64,000 nucleotides of DNA from Alphaproteobacteria bacterium (GTDB taxonomy: Bacteria > Pseudomonadota > Alphaproteobacteria > Sphingomonadales > Emcibacteraceae): assembly GCA_002401455.1 (NCBI GenBank), contig NVTE01000003.1:193187-257186 (forward strand), read 5' to 3'. The position numbers were made by a program, and so were the translations under genes. Shown here piece by piece: positions 54,808 to 63,905 of this stretch (its first letter is position 1; the number at the start of each line of letters is the position of its first letter). The notes beneath the pieces were generated by a model, which did no database searches, was not told the DNA's origin, and saw only the letters and a program-made list of their open reading frames with translations.

Positions 54808-54851
54808 TTGACAATCCAGGGAGGTTTAGGTTAGTAAGTAAGTTATTACTT
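54808..54851 (+). promoter_or_regulatory. promoter and candidate operator of the RND operon
   Basis: TTGACA (54808-54813), 17 bases, then TTAGTA (54831-54836). The inverted repeat AAGTAA-GTTA-TTACTT (54836-54851) overlaps the -10 end, where a repressor would block initiation. The TetR protein encoded last in the operon is the natural candidate. Confidence 0.5.
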
Positions 54852-54928
54852 CTTTTACGTAAGAGAATGCTAAACTCCCCTGTTGGGATCGGGTACCCTT
54901 GAGGGAGCCAGACCAGAGAGAACACGTT

Positions 54929-56356
54929 ATGAAAAAAATCCTGAAAAAGGCGATCATTCTTCCCCTGATGATTGGGGTGGCCCTGGTGCTGGTTATTCTT
55001 ATCGTAAAAATCCGTCCTGAGATTACTCATCAGGACCTGCAATTCCCCACAAAAACAGTGGAGGTGATATCGGTTAAGAAACTGGCGTTCCGCAGCCGCA
55101 GTGTGGGCTATGGCCATGTGGAGCCGGCAGTCCTGCTGAACGTCCGGACAGAGATCAGCGGCAAGATCAGCTATATTCATCCGGCCCTGAAGAAAGGTGC
55201 GAGCCTGGCCAAAGGTACTGTGGTGTTACGTATTGAACCGACCACCTTTGAATTCTCCCTCGATCAGAGCAAGGCGGGACTGACCAGTAGCCAGTCTTCG
55301 CTGGCTCAATTGGAGGTCGAGCAGGAAAGTAGCCGACGGTCCCTGGACTTGGCCCGGAAAACCCTGCAGATTGGTCAGAAAGAGCTGGAACGGTTTAAAA
55401 TTCTTTGGGAGAAACGGGTGATCACCCGGTCAACCATGGATGGGGAAGAGCAGAAAGTTCTGCAGCTCAGTCAGCAGGTTGAAGACCTGGAAGGGAAGTT
55501 GGCCAGTTTCACAAGCCGCAAATCGGCGACCATAGCCCAAATCAGGAAATCCAGAACCCAGCTCGCCCAAAGTCAGGATACCCTGGGCCGGACTGAAATT
55601 TCCTTGCCATTTGATGCCCGCATCGGTGTGGTCTCCGTGGAAAAAGGCGAATATGTCACTGCCAGTAAATTGCTGTTTGAAGCCTCGGGAACCAAGGCCG
55701 TTGAAATCAGCGCCCAGATGCCGGTCAAGCGTTTTTCTGCCCTGATATCAGGGCTCAGCCAGGGGGCGGTCAATCTTCAGAAACCGGATGATTTGCAGGC
55801 TGCTTTTGATCAAATCCAACTGGGGGTAAAGGTCAGACTGGTCGGCGGTAAGGGAGGCGGCGAGACCTGGCAGGCAGACTTGCTCCGCATAGGAGAGGCC
55901 ATTGATCCCACCCGGGATACGGTCAGCCTGGTTGTCGTGGTCAATAATCCCTATGAAGATGTCATTCTGGGCAAGCGTCCGCCCCTGTTGAAAGGCATGT
56001 ACGTGGCGGTTGAATTTTATACCCCGCCCCGGCTGGCGGTGGTGATCCCGAGGAAGGCGCTCCACGAGGGCCGGGTGTATGTGGCGAAAGAAGACAATAC
56101 GCTGGAAATCAGACCAGTGACTATACTGTATAAACAGGGCCCACTGGTGGTCATTGAAAGAGGGCTTGAGGGGGGAGAAAAACTGATTATCACCGATGTT
56201 ATTCCGGTGATGGATGGCCTGCCTTTATCTCCGATTCTAGCCCGGGATGAGGAGTTGAAACTGGCACAGGAAGCCCTGGGTGAGGATGCGGTTAATGAGG
56301 AGCCAAAATCAGAGAAGATTGCCCCGACGTCTTCCGCTGAAGGGGCCGTGCCATGA
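54929..56356 (+). CDS. RND efflux periplasmic adaptor (HlyD/AcrA type)
   Basis: A 475-residue membrane fusion protein. The N-terminal transmembrane anchor is IILPLMIGVALVLVILIV. The lipoyl half LNVRTEISGKISYIHPALKK and KGTVVLRIEP is followed by a long coiled coil (about residues 105-215) and a barrel with TEISLPFDARIGVVSVEKGE. A C-terminal proximal domain has VVIPRKALHEGRVYVA. It joins an inner-membrane RND pump to an outer-membrane channel. Start ATG 54929, with AGAGAGAA upstream; overlaps the pump gene by 4 bases (ATGA). The acidic tail after 440 is low-complexity. Confidence 0.93.
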   Translation: MKKILKKAIILPLMIGVALVLVILIVKIRPEITHQDLQFPTKTVEVISVKKLAFRSRSVGYGHVEPAVLLNVRTEISGKISYIHPALKKGASLAKGTVVLRIEPTTFEFSLDQSKAGLTSSQSSLAQLEVEQESSRRSLDLARKTLQIGQKELERFKILWEKRVITRSTMDGEEQKVLQLSQQVEDLEGKLASFTSRKSATIAQIRKSRTQLAQSQDTLGRTEISLPFDARIGVVSVEKGEYVTASKLLFEASGTKAVEISAQMPVKRFSALISGLSQGAVNLQKPDDLQAAFDQIQLGVKVRLVGGKGGGETWQADLLRIGEAIDPTRDTVSLVVVVNNPYEDVILGKRPPLLKGMYVAVEFYTPPRLAVVIPRKALHEGRVYVAKEDNTLEIRPVTILYKQGPLVVIERGLEGGEKLIITDVIPVMDGLPLSPILARDEELKLAQEALGEDAVNEEPKSEKIAPTSSAEGAVP

Positions 56357-59300
56357 TCCGTTATTTCGCGGCCCACCCCACTATTGCCAATATCCTGATG
56401 ATGGTGATCATTGCCCTTGGCCTCAACTCGCTCAGAAGTCTGAATAAAGAATCCTTCCCGCTGATCAAGCCCAACAAGGTCCAGGTTATGGTGGCCTATC
56501 CCGGGGCCAGTCCGTCCGATGTGGAAGATGGCATCTGTATTCCCCTTGAAGATGCCACGGATGGGATCAGTTTCCTGAAAGAGCAGGATTGTGATGCCCG
56601 GGACAATATGGCAATTTTTACCCTTGAGATGCAGGAAGCCGGAGATATCAAAGCCTTTGCCGATGATATTAAAACGGAAATTGAGGCGATACAGAATTTC
56701 CCCGACACGATCGAAGATCCGGTAATCAAGCAGTTGGGCAGAATTAACCCGGTGGCTAATATTGCGGTCACGTCCGACAACCTGACCCCGCGTGAGTTAA
56801 AGGCCCTGGGGGAATATTACCGGGGGCGACTGATCGCCATGCCGCAAATACCCATCGTGACCATGGCGGGTTTTTCCGATCATCAGTTACAGATATTAAT
56901 TCATCCCGATACCCAGAAAAAATACAATCTGAGTGTTCAGGATATTGCTGGTCTTGTCGCTGCCCAGGCCTTGGAATTGCCGGTGGGTGTGCTGGAGGCG
57001 ACGGAAACATCCTACCAGATTAAATATGATAATGCCCGCCGGACCATTGATCAATTGACAAGCCTGGTGATCCTTAATACCCCTGAGGGCGGCGAGATTA
57101 CCCTGGGTGATATGGCAACAATTGTCGATAAATTTGAAAAGCCAGAGGACCGTATCGAGCTCAATGGAAAACCGGCGGCCCTGCTGAAGGTCAGTAAGAA
57201 TACCCGGGACGATACCCTGAAAGTGGCCGACGCGCTGGCGGATTTTGTGGACAGGGAAAACAGAATTTTGCCGGAGGGCACGCGACTGACCATTGTCAAT
57301 GATGGCTCGACCTCTGTGCGCGACCGCCTGCAATTGTTGTTAAGTAATGGCTGGCAGGGGCTGATATTGGCGACCTTTATGCTGTTGCTGTTTTTTTCCT
57401 GGCGTTATACTTTCTGGATTGCGTTGGGCCTGCCGATCTCCTTTTTGGGCGGGTTGGCCATGATGGTGGTCTTTGGCGTCAGCATCAATATGATCTCAAT
57501 GGTCGCCCTGCTGATGGCGATCGGTATTCTGATGGATGATGCTATCGTGTTATCGGAAAATATTGACCATGAATACCGTAAAGGAAAATCCCCGCTGGAT
57601 GCAGCGGTCGATGGCACCAAAAAAGTGTTTCGTGGTGTCTTTTCTTCCTATCTGACCTCGGCCTTCCTGTTTGGTAGTTTGCTGATGATGAAAGGTGATA
57701 TGGGACAAGTTCTTGGCGTTTTGCCGGTGGTTCTCCTATCGGTGCTGACCATCAGCTTGATTGAAGCCTTTTTGATCCTGCCCCATCATTTGAAGCAGTC
57801 GCTGATCCATGCTCATCATAAAGAGCCGGCCCCCTGGCGGAAGAAATTTGAGAGCGCGTTTGACCGCTTCCGCCATCGGATAGCCGACAGTGCACAATTT
57901 GCCATGCGGTTTCGCTATGTTACGTTGGGCACTGCTTTGGTGATGTTAATTTTCTCTATTGGGATAATGGCAACGGGCATTGTTAAATTCAAAGCATTTC
58001 CTGATCTTGAAGGTCAGAATGTGGAGGCCAGAGTCCTCCTGCCTCAGGGAACCCCGCTGGCGGAAACCGAACGGGTGATGGCAGTATTGCTCTCTGCCCT
58101 GGCGGAAACCAATGCCACACTGAGCCAGAATGAAAGTGAAGATCTGGTCAAAAATGTCCAGTTGTCTTACGGCACCCACGGCGATGTGCCAGAGAATGGT
58201 ACCCATCTGGCCACGCTGAGTATTGATTTGCTCAATACGGAAAAACGCACCACCAAGATGATTGAGTTTATCCGGTTGTGGCAGGAAAACACCGGCGTCC
58301 TGCCCAATGTGCTCAGTATCCAGTATAAAGAACCGCGCGTTGGTCCGGCGGGGCGCGCCATTCATATTCGTCTGCAGGGACAGGACCTGACACAATTGTC
58401 AGAAGCGTCCTGGGAGGTGCAAAACCGGCTCAGGGGCTATGAGGGTGTTATGAATCTTCTGGATGACCTGCGTCCCGGCAAGCCGCAATATAGCATCACG
58501 CTGAAACCGGGAGCCCTGGCCGCGGGCGTGGACTCCCGAACCATTGCATCGCAACTGCGCTCGGCCTATATGGAAATCAAGATCGGTGAAATTTATGACG
58601 GGCGGGAAGCCTATGAAATTGTCGCCAAACTGGACAGTCTGCCCGGTCAGGAGTTGCAAGACTTTGATGACTTTACGGTTTTTTCCCGGACCGGTGACGC
58701 CCTGCCACTGGACAGTGTCGCCGTGATTACCGAGGAACGGGAGTTTTCCCGGATTGGCCATATCAACCACCAGCGCACAGTCAATATCTACGGCGATGTG
58801 GATGCGGATATTGCCAATACCTCGGAAGTCATTGCCAGCCTGCAGAAATCATTGGGCGATTTGCAAAGCCGATATCCGGATATCAGGTTTGTTTTCAAAG
58901 GTGAGGTGGAAAACGGCACCGAAACCAGAATGTCAATCCTGTCTGGGTTCGGTCTGGGAGCCTTTGGGGTCTTCCTGTTGCTCAGCCTGCAATTTAGAAA
59001 TTATCGCGAACCGCTTATTGTCATGATCAATATTCCCCTTGCCCTTATCGGGGCGATCTGGGGACATTTGATCATGGGGCTGGACTTTACCCTGCCGAGT
59101 ATGATCGGTTTTGTCTCCCTGGCGGGGATTGTGGTCAATGATTCCATCCTGTTGGTAGAATTTGTTAAATTTCGGGTTGCGGAGGGCATGGCTTTTCATG
59201 ACGCGGCCCGGCAGGCTGTATTCGACCGCTCCCGCGCCATTTTCCTGACCTCTGTCACCACCATTGCCGGCATGTCGCCGCTGCTGTTTGAGACCAGTAC

Positions 59301-59457
59301 CCAAGCCCTGATTCTTGTGCCGTTGGTTACCAGTATCGTCTTTGGTATGCTCACGTCCACGGTTCTGATCATGCTGGTTCTGCCGGCCATGTATGCCATC
59401 ATGGAGGATATCGGTTTCGTCAGGCTGGACGCCAGGGAACAGACCTCATTAGCCTAG
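56353..59457 (+). CDS. RND-superfamily efflux pump (AcrB/HAE1-like)
   Basis: A 1034-residue inner-membrane pump with twelve transmembrane helices and two large periplasmic loops. Its N terminus AHPTIANILMMVIIALGLNS leads to YPGASPSDVEDGICIPLEDA. The proton-relay region of helix 4 reads ISMVALLMAIGILMDDAIVL, with the paired Asp. The second half has GLDFTLPSMIGFVSLAGIVV and VVNDSILLVEF. Length matches the HAE-1 drug and solvent exporters rather than the metal type. No outer-membrane channel gene follows, so it must borrow a TolC from elsewhere. Substrate unknown. Confidence 0.94.
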   Translation: MIRYFAAHPTIANILMMVIIALGLNSLRSLNKESFPLIKPNKVQVMVAYPGASPSDVEDGICIPLEDATDGISFLKEQDCDARDNMAIFTLEMQEAGDIKAFADDIKTEIEAIQNFPDTIEDPVIKQLGRINPVANIAVTSDNLTPRELKALGEYYRGRLIAMPQIPIVTMAGFSDHQLQILIHPDTQKKYNLSVQDIAGLVAAQALELPVGVLEATETSYQIKYDNARRTIDQLTSLVILNTPEGGEITLGDMATIVDKFEKPEDRIELNGKPAALLKVSKNTRDDTLKVADALADFVDRENRILPEGTRLTIVNDGSTSVRDRLQLLLSNGWQGLILATFMLLLFFSWRYTFWIALGLPISFLGGLAMMVVFGVSINMISMVALLMAIGILMDDAIVLSENIDHEYRKGKSPLDAAVDGTKKVFRGVFSSYLTSAFLFGSLLMMKGDMGQVLGVLPVVLLSVLTISLIEAFLILPHHLKQSLIHAHHKEPAPWRKKFESAFDRFRHRIADSAQFAMRFRYVTLGTALVMLIFSIGIMATGIVKFKAFPDLEGQNVEARVLLPQGTPLAETERVMAVLLSALAETNATLSQNESEDLVKNVQLSYGTHGDVPENGTHLATLSIDLLNTEKRTTKMIEFIRLWQENTGVLPNVLSIQYKEPRVGPAGRAIHIRLQGQDLTQLSEASWEVQNRLRGYEGVMNLLDDLRPGKPQYSITLKPGALAAGVDSRTIASQLRSAYMEIKIGEIYDGREAYEIVAKLDSLPGQELQDFDDFTVFSRTGDALPLDSVAVITEEREFSRIGHINHQRTVNIYGDVDADIANTSEVIASLQKSLGDLQSRYPDIRFVFKGEVENGTETRMSILSGFGLGAFGVFLLLSLQFRNYREPLIVMINIPLALIGAIWGHLIMGLDFTLPSMIGFVSLAGIVVNDSILLVEFVKFRVAEGMAFHDAARQAVFDRSRAIFLTSVTTIAGMSPLLFETSTQALILVPLVTSIVFGMLTSTVLIMLVLPAMYAIMEDIGFVRLDAREQTSLA

Positions 59458-59503
59458 GGATAGGGTAGGCGATGATATAATGATTGGGAAGTAAACGACG
59501 GAT

Positions 59504-60118
59504 ATGAGAAAATCGCACGAAGACCGAAAGGCTGAAATTATCCAGGCAACACTTGATGTGGCGGCCGATGCAAAATCCAGGAAAATCACGACCCAGATAA
59601 TTGCGGACAAGCTGCAGATATCTCAGCCGACCATATTCAAGCATTTTAAAAATAATGACACCTTGTTTTTGGCTGTTTTTGAGTGGGTAGCAGGAAAAAT
59701 TTTTGCAAATTTTGATAAAGGCCAAACCCAAGAAGGGAACAGGCCTCAGGACGAGGTACAGCCTAAGGCCCAGCTTGAATATCTTCTTATGGCGCAGGTT
59801 TCCTTCATGAACCGTAACCCGGGCGTGGCCAGACTGATTTTTTCGGACCATGTTTATAAAGGCCCGCAACAGTTGAAGACGGTCATTCAGAAAATCATGG
59901 CGATGTATATTCAGAGACTTTCAGGTGTAATTGCCGATGGAGTTCATTACGGACAGTTTCGGGCCGACATCGATCCAGATGTTGCCGCGCGGCTGATGGT
60001 TAGTACCCTGCAGGGTGTTATCGTCCGCTGGTCAGTGCATGATTTTGTGTTTGACCTTCCGGCAGAAGTAAAGTCTTTGTTGCCCCTGCTGATGGCGGCT
60101 CTTGAGAGATCGGAATAG
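59504..60118 (+). CDS. TetR/AcrR-family regulator of the RND operon
   Basis: A 204-residue regulator. Its DNA-binding domain is RKAEIIQATLDVAADAKSRK, then TQIIADKLQISQPTIFKHF and NNDTLFLAVFEWV. The helical ligand domain includes MAQVSFMNRNPGVARLIFSD. It is 46 bases downstream of the pump gene, in the same direction, so it is probably expressed with the operon it represses. A plausible operator lies at 54836-54851. It may sense a pump substrate. Confidence 0.92.
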   Translation: MRKSHEDRKAEIIQATLDVAADAKSRKITTQIIADKLQISQPTIFKHFKNNDTLFLAVFEWVAGKIFANFDKGQTQEGNRPQDEVQPKAQLEYLLMAQVSFMNRNPGVARLIFSDHVYKGPQQLKTVIQKIMAMYIQRLSGVIADGVHYGQFRADIDPDVAARLMVSTLQGVIVRWSVHDFVFDLPAEVKSLLPLLMAALERSE

Positions 60119-60350
60119 AAGGTGCTGATGATCATTTCCTTGGCTAAATACCATTGCAGTGTTTGGATTCTTAAATTGCATTGATTTTTGCGAATTCAGA
60201 AAATTTTACACATTTGCTAATTTTTCAGTTTTTCTGGGTGAAATAATTCATAACAAATTGAAAAATATAAGTTATTTCTATGATGTTATATATGAACTCT
60301 TATTTTTGCAGGTGGATTTAAGTAAAAGTGTCAGGAAATTTTACACTTTA

Positions 60351-60450
60351 TTTACCATAACATCTGATGAAATTATTGTCGTCTATGTCCTTGATTATAT
60401 TAGAATATATTAATTTACCATAATATATAAACCCGTTATAGAATGGTAAA
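60351..60450 (+). promoter_or_regulatory. repeated TTTACCAT motif in the pilin leader region
   Basis: The 567-base gap 60119-60685 is very AT-rich and has no convincing gene. TTTACCAT occurs at 60351-60358 and 60414-60421, and inverted as ATGGTAAA at 60443-60450; the last two form a perfect 8-bp inverted repeat. It lies about 240 bases before the pilin genes and could be a regulator site. TTTACCAT resembles half of a CtrA site, but the full box is absent. Confidence 0.35.
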
Positions 60451-60685
60451 TAACTTTATAATCAACCATAAACAGTCAGGATTCTTTACAGTTTTTGTCA
60501 AAAAAGGAAGGACTCTGAAAGGGTTTCCCAAGCCCGTTCGTTTAACCACCTGATACATATTAATAATCGCTAAAGTGGCATGGTCTATGCACTTCATATA
60601 CTTGTACTGCCTGCTGTACAGTAATTCGTTAGGTACGGCACTACCTGAAACTTACAATGTAAATTCATATAGTTTGGAGAATAAA

Positions 60686-60886
60686 ATGAAGCACCTCAAA
60701 GTATTTCGTCTAATTCACTTACTTAGAAAGTCTGAAAGGGGTGCAGCTGCGGCGGAATACGCTCTTATTTTGGCCATCATTGGTTCCGTCATTGCTATCG
60801 CTGCCCTTGGTCTTGGAACGGCTATCGGTGGTGCCATGGATGATGCAGTTAAATGTGTGGGTGATCCTACGGCCAACAATTGTTGA
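60686..60886 (+). CDS. Flp/Tad type IVb pilin, first copy
   Basis: A 66-residue prepilin: leader MKHLKVFRLIHLLRKSERG, processed by a CpaA/TadV peptidase after Gly19, before AAAAEYALILAIIGSVIAIA. The Glu at position +5 after cleavage and Tyr at +6 are the standard Flp features. The short mature tail has two cysteines (DAVKCVGDPTANNC). GGAGA precedes the ATG. Assembled into the Tad pilus for adhesion. The first of two adjacent pilin genes. Confidence 0.93.
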   Translation: MKHLKVFRLIHLLRKSERGAAAAEYALILAIIGSVIAIAALGLGTAIGGAMDDAVKCVGDPTANNC

Positions 60887-60904
60887 TCCTGATACAGGAT
60901 CAAC
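60882..60904 (+). other. strong hairpin at the first pilin stop codon
   Basis: GTTGATCCTG (60882-60891) and CAGGATCAAC (60895-60904) form a perfect 10-bp stem with a three-base loop. The stop codon TGA lies inside the left arm. There is no T tract, so it is more likely an mRNA end stabiliser or partial attenuator than a full terminator. Confidence 0.65.
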
Positions 60905-60978
60905 TGCGTATGGCCGGGATTAATGCCCTTACTACCTGAAACGTGCAGTGTAAAAATTTTAACAGTTGGAGAATGACT

Positions 60979-61173
60979 ATGAAAGAACGTCAAACATTTG
61001 GATTAATTCGCCTTATCAGAAAGTCTGAAAAGGGTGCCGCTGCGGCGGAATATGCCCTTATTTTAGCCATCATTGGTTCCGTTATCGCGATCGCTGCCCT
61101 TGGTCTTGGTGGTGCCATCGGTGGTGCAATGGATACTACGAAGAACTGCCTATTAGATACCACAACTTGTTAG
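60979..61173 (+). CDS. Flp/Tad type IVb pilin, second copy
   Basis: A 64-residue prepilin almost identical to the first in the leader and core: SEKG, then AAAAEYALILAIIGSVIAIA and ALGLGGAIGGAM. It differs in the tail (DTTKNCLLDTTTC), which again has two cysteines. Starts at ATG 60979 with GGAG upstream. Tandem duplication followed by divergence of the exposed tail is evident. It may be a minor or alternative pilin. Confidence 0.93.
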   Translation: MKERQTFGLIRLIRKSEKGAAAAEYALILAIIGSVIAIAALGLGGAIGGAMDTTKNCLLDTTTC

Positions 61174-61313
61174 TGTTCTTAAAGGCTTAACAAGCTGCCG
61201 TTATGATTTTATACCCCACTGCTTACGCAGATCTATGTGATCTTGCCCACCTAAGGTGAATGCCGTTCACAAACCCCTCGTGGTGGTGGGGACCAAATTG
61301 GAAGGTTCTCAAT

Positions 61314-62333
61314 ATGACGATACGAAACATTATGGTATTTGGCCTCGCAATGCTTTTGGCCCTGGTCGCTGTTTTGACCGCGCGCAATTGGCTGACACAA
61401 AAATCACAGAATGTCATCGTTCAGCAAGAAATGCCGACCAAGGATGTCGTGGTGGTGGTAACCCCGTTGTATTTTGGCAATATGGTGCGCAGGGAACATC
61501 TGAAAGTGATCAAATGGCCGGCGGATTATGTTCCGGTGGGCACGTTTTCATCCGTTGAGGCGTTGCTCGGGGATGGTTCGGAAGAGCGCTATACGCTTAC
61601 AGCGATTGAAGTTAATGAACCGATGCTCACCAGTAAAGTATCAGGATTTGGCGAAAGAATTAGCCTGTCGACCATGATCTCGGATGGCATGAGAGCCACA
61701 ACAATCCGGGTCAATGATGTTAAAGGGGTCGCAGGGTTTATCATGCCGGGGGACCGGGTCGATGTGTTGCTGACCCGTCCGAGCGGCAAGGATAGAAAAG
61801 ATTTTATCAATGATATTTTGCTGCAGAATGTCAAGGTTCTGGGGATAGATCAAAATTCCAGTGAACAGCGGGACGAGCCATCTGTGGTTCGGGCGGTGAC
61901 CCTGGAGACCACCCCCCGCCAGTCACAGAAACTGACCCTTGGGGAACAGATGGGCTATCTGTCTCTTGCGCTCAGGAAAATTACTAATGTGGAGGCCACC
62001 GAAGCACGGACCATCCGGGTCAGTGACCTGAAATATAGTGAATTGAATAGTCCGTTAAAGGTTAAAAAGAAAAGCCGCCGGGTTGTCCGTCGCCGGATTT
62101 CAAACACGGTTTCTGTCAAAGTGGTCCGGGCGCTGCAAAGTCAAAAATATACGGTTCTGAAGGACCGGAGTAGCCTGACGTCCGGTAGCAAGACCAGCCT
62201 GAAGGTTGAGCCAAAGGCAAAATTGACCATCTCCCGGCTGGACAACTCGAACCTGATCACATCTAGAACCCAACCGGTGACCGATTTCAACATTACCGGA
62301 AAAACCCCGCCAACGAATTTACTGCCGGATTAG
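61314..62333 (+). CDS. cpaB: Flp pilus assembly protein CpaB
   Basis: A 339-residue protein: N-terminal membrane segment IMVFGLAMLLALVAVLTARN, then a SAF-like domain (VVVVTPLYFGNMVRREHLKV) and the RcpC/CpaB domain with VAGFIMPGDRVDVLLTRPSG and AVTLETTPRQSQKLTLGEQM. The C-terminal 80 residues are unusually basic and Ser-rich (KKKSRRVVRRRISNTVS). CpaB is a periplasmic part of the Tad secretion apparatus working with the CpaC secretin. Start ATG 61314, with GGAAGG upstream. Confidence 0.9.
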   Translation: MTIRNIMVFGLAMLLALVAVLTARNWLTQKSQNVIVQQEMPTKDVVVVVTPLYFGNMVRREHLKVIKWPADYVPVGTFSSVEALLGDGSEERYTLTAIEVNEPMLTSKVSGFGERISLSTMISDGMRATTIRVNDVKGVAGFIMPGDRVDVLLTRPSGKDRKDFINDILLQNVKVLGIDQNSSEQRDEPSVVRAVTLETTPRQSQKLTLGEQMGYLSLALRKITNVEATEARTIRVSDLKYSELNSPLKVKKKSRRVVRRRISNTVSVKVVRALQSQKYTVLKDRSSLTSGSKTSLKVEPKAKLTISRLDNSNLITSRTQPVTDFNITGKTPPTNLLPD

Positions 62334-62451
62334 AAACCGGAGGGTGAGTGAAGGTATTGGCAACTAACTGGGGGGATTGGGACCCCATTCCCTCAAACTC
62401 TGGGCGTAAGGAAATAATGTAAACCGAAATTATTTAAGAGGAGACTAAAAG

Positions 62452-63897
62452 ATGAAAGGTCAAGTGAAGGATACCCTATGTACTTTTGTGTATCATACCG
62501 CTTTTGTCTATCTTGTGGCCCTGGTTTTTACCAGCCTGATGGTCAACAGCCTTTCGGCCCAGACCATGGTCGTGACGGCAAAGGATTTTGACAAACATGC
62601 CGGCGAACTGGTGGTAATCGTTGATAAATCCCAAATACTGAATCTGGATGTGCCTTACAAGGATGTCCTGGTCGGAAACCCTGAAGTAGCGGATATTCTG
62701 CCGCTGACCAACAAATCCATCTATATTATTGGTAAGAAAACCGGTTCGACCAGCCTGACGGTCTATGGGCCGAAAAAACGCCTGATTGCTGTGCTGGATC
62801 TGGTTGTCTCCCTTGACCTGGAAGGGCTTAAGAGTCGCCTGTATGAACTGATGCCGGGGGAGAAGTTCGAGGTCAGGCCGGCCAATGGTGCGATCCTGCT
62901 CAGCGGGGCAGTCAGCAGTGCCGGACATTTGTCCAAGGCCCTGGCCGTGGCAGAACGTTATGCGCCGGGTCTGGTGACAAACCTGATGTCCGTCACCGGC
63001 AGTCAGCAGGTTCTGCTGGAAGTGCGCTTTGCCGAAGTCCAGCGCTCGACCATTAAACAACTAGGCTTTAACCTGACCGCCATTGGCAGTGATTTCCTGC
63101 TGGGGTCAGGTGATATTGTAATAAATGGGTCCATTGACACCGGAAATTTTGGTATAGGTGATATTAATTTTGGTATTGGGGATACTGATTTTAACATCCT
63201 GTTTGATAACCTGGAGCAGAGGGGGCTGGTCAAGACCCTGGCGGAGCCTAATTTGGTGGCCATGTCCGGCGATACGGCAAGTTTTCTGGCCGGTGGTGAA
63301 TTCCCGGTTCCTGTCGCCCGTGCCGGCGGCTCCGACGGTCAGGTGACCATCACAGTTGAATTCAAACAGTTCGGTATTGCCCTGGCCTTCACGCCGACGG
63401 TTCTGGACAATGGCTTGATCAATCTTGTGGTCAGCCCCGAGGTCAGCAATATTGACCGTAATTCATCGGTCACCATATCCGGCTTTAACATTCCCGGTCT
63501 GGCGACAAGGCGGGCCAAGACCACGGTCGAGCTTCGGGACGGGCAATCCTTTGCCATCGCCGGTCTGATCAAGAGCGATTTTCAGGATACCATCCGCCAA
63601 TTTCCCATTCTGGGCGATATGCCGATCATCGGGGCGTTATTTCGCAACAGCCGCTATGAAAAGAATGAAACGGAACTTGTGATCGTAGTCACGCCGCATC
63701 TGGTTCAACCGGCCATGGCCGGGCAGATTCGTACACCTGCGGATGGCTTTATACCCCCTAATGATTTTGAGTTTTTTCTGATGGGTAAGCTGGAAAACGA
63801 TCAGTCTAACGGGGGCCCCGCCATGAACCCCCGAGCCATGATGAAGGCTAGGGAAGCCGGGGGTATCGAAGGTGACTATGGCCATATAATTGAATGA
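62452..63897 (+). CDS. cpaC: Tad pilus secretin CpaC
   Basis: A 481-residue outer-membrane secretin. Signal segment VYLVALVFTSLMVNSLSAQ; N domain with VDKSQILNLDVPYKDVLVGN and IYIIGKKTGSTSLTVY; a BON-like region GAILLSGAVSSAGHLSKALA; then the secretin core LLEVRFAEVQRSTIKQLGFN, LAEPNLVAMSGDTASFLAGG and FPILGDMPIIGALFRN. It forms the channel for the Tad pilus. The ATG at 62452 has AAGAGGAG upstream. A short Asn/Gly-rich insertion GNFGIGDINFGIGD lies near residue 230. Confidence 0.95.
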   Translation: MKGQVKDTLCTFVYHTAFVYLVALVFTSLMVNSLSAQTMVVTAKDFDKHAGELVVIVDKSQILNLDVPYKDVLVGNPEVADILPLTNKSIYIIGKKTGSTSLTVYGPKKRLIAVLDLVVSLDLEGLKSRLYELMPGEKFEVRPANGAILLSGAVSSAGHLSKALAVAERYAPGLVTNLMSVTGSQQVLLEVRFAEVQRSTIKQLGFNLTAIGSDFLLGSGDIVINGSIDTGNFGIGDINFGIGDTDFNILFDNLEQRGLVKTLAEPNLVAMSGDTASFLAGGEFPVPVARAGGSDGQVTITVEFKQFGIALAFTPTVLDNGLINLVVSPEVSNIDRNSSVTISGFNIPGLATRRAKTTVELRDGQSFAIAGLIKSDFQDTIRQFPILGDMPIIGALFRNSRYEKNETELVIVVTPHLVQPAMAGQIRTPADGFIPPNDFEFFLMGKLENDQSNGGPAMNPRAMMKAREAGGIEGDYGHIIE

Positions 63898-63905
63898 GGT
63901 GACTT

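Noticed and set aside
54758-55180. 140-codon minus-strand frame before and inside the adaptor gene
   Set aside because: It covers the promoter and the start of the RND adaptor gene on the other strand and has no recognisable features.
60159-60413. 84-codon frame in the AT-rich gap before the pilins
   Set aside because: Its composition is that of random AT-rich DNA (Phe, Ile, Tyr), there is no ribosome site and it contains repeated AAATTTTACAC stretches.
61274-61291. CCCC...GGGG hairpin before cpaB
   Set aside because: Only four pairs are sure, and it lies near the ribosome site; too weak to call a terminator or a switch.
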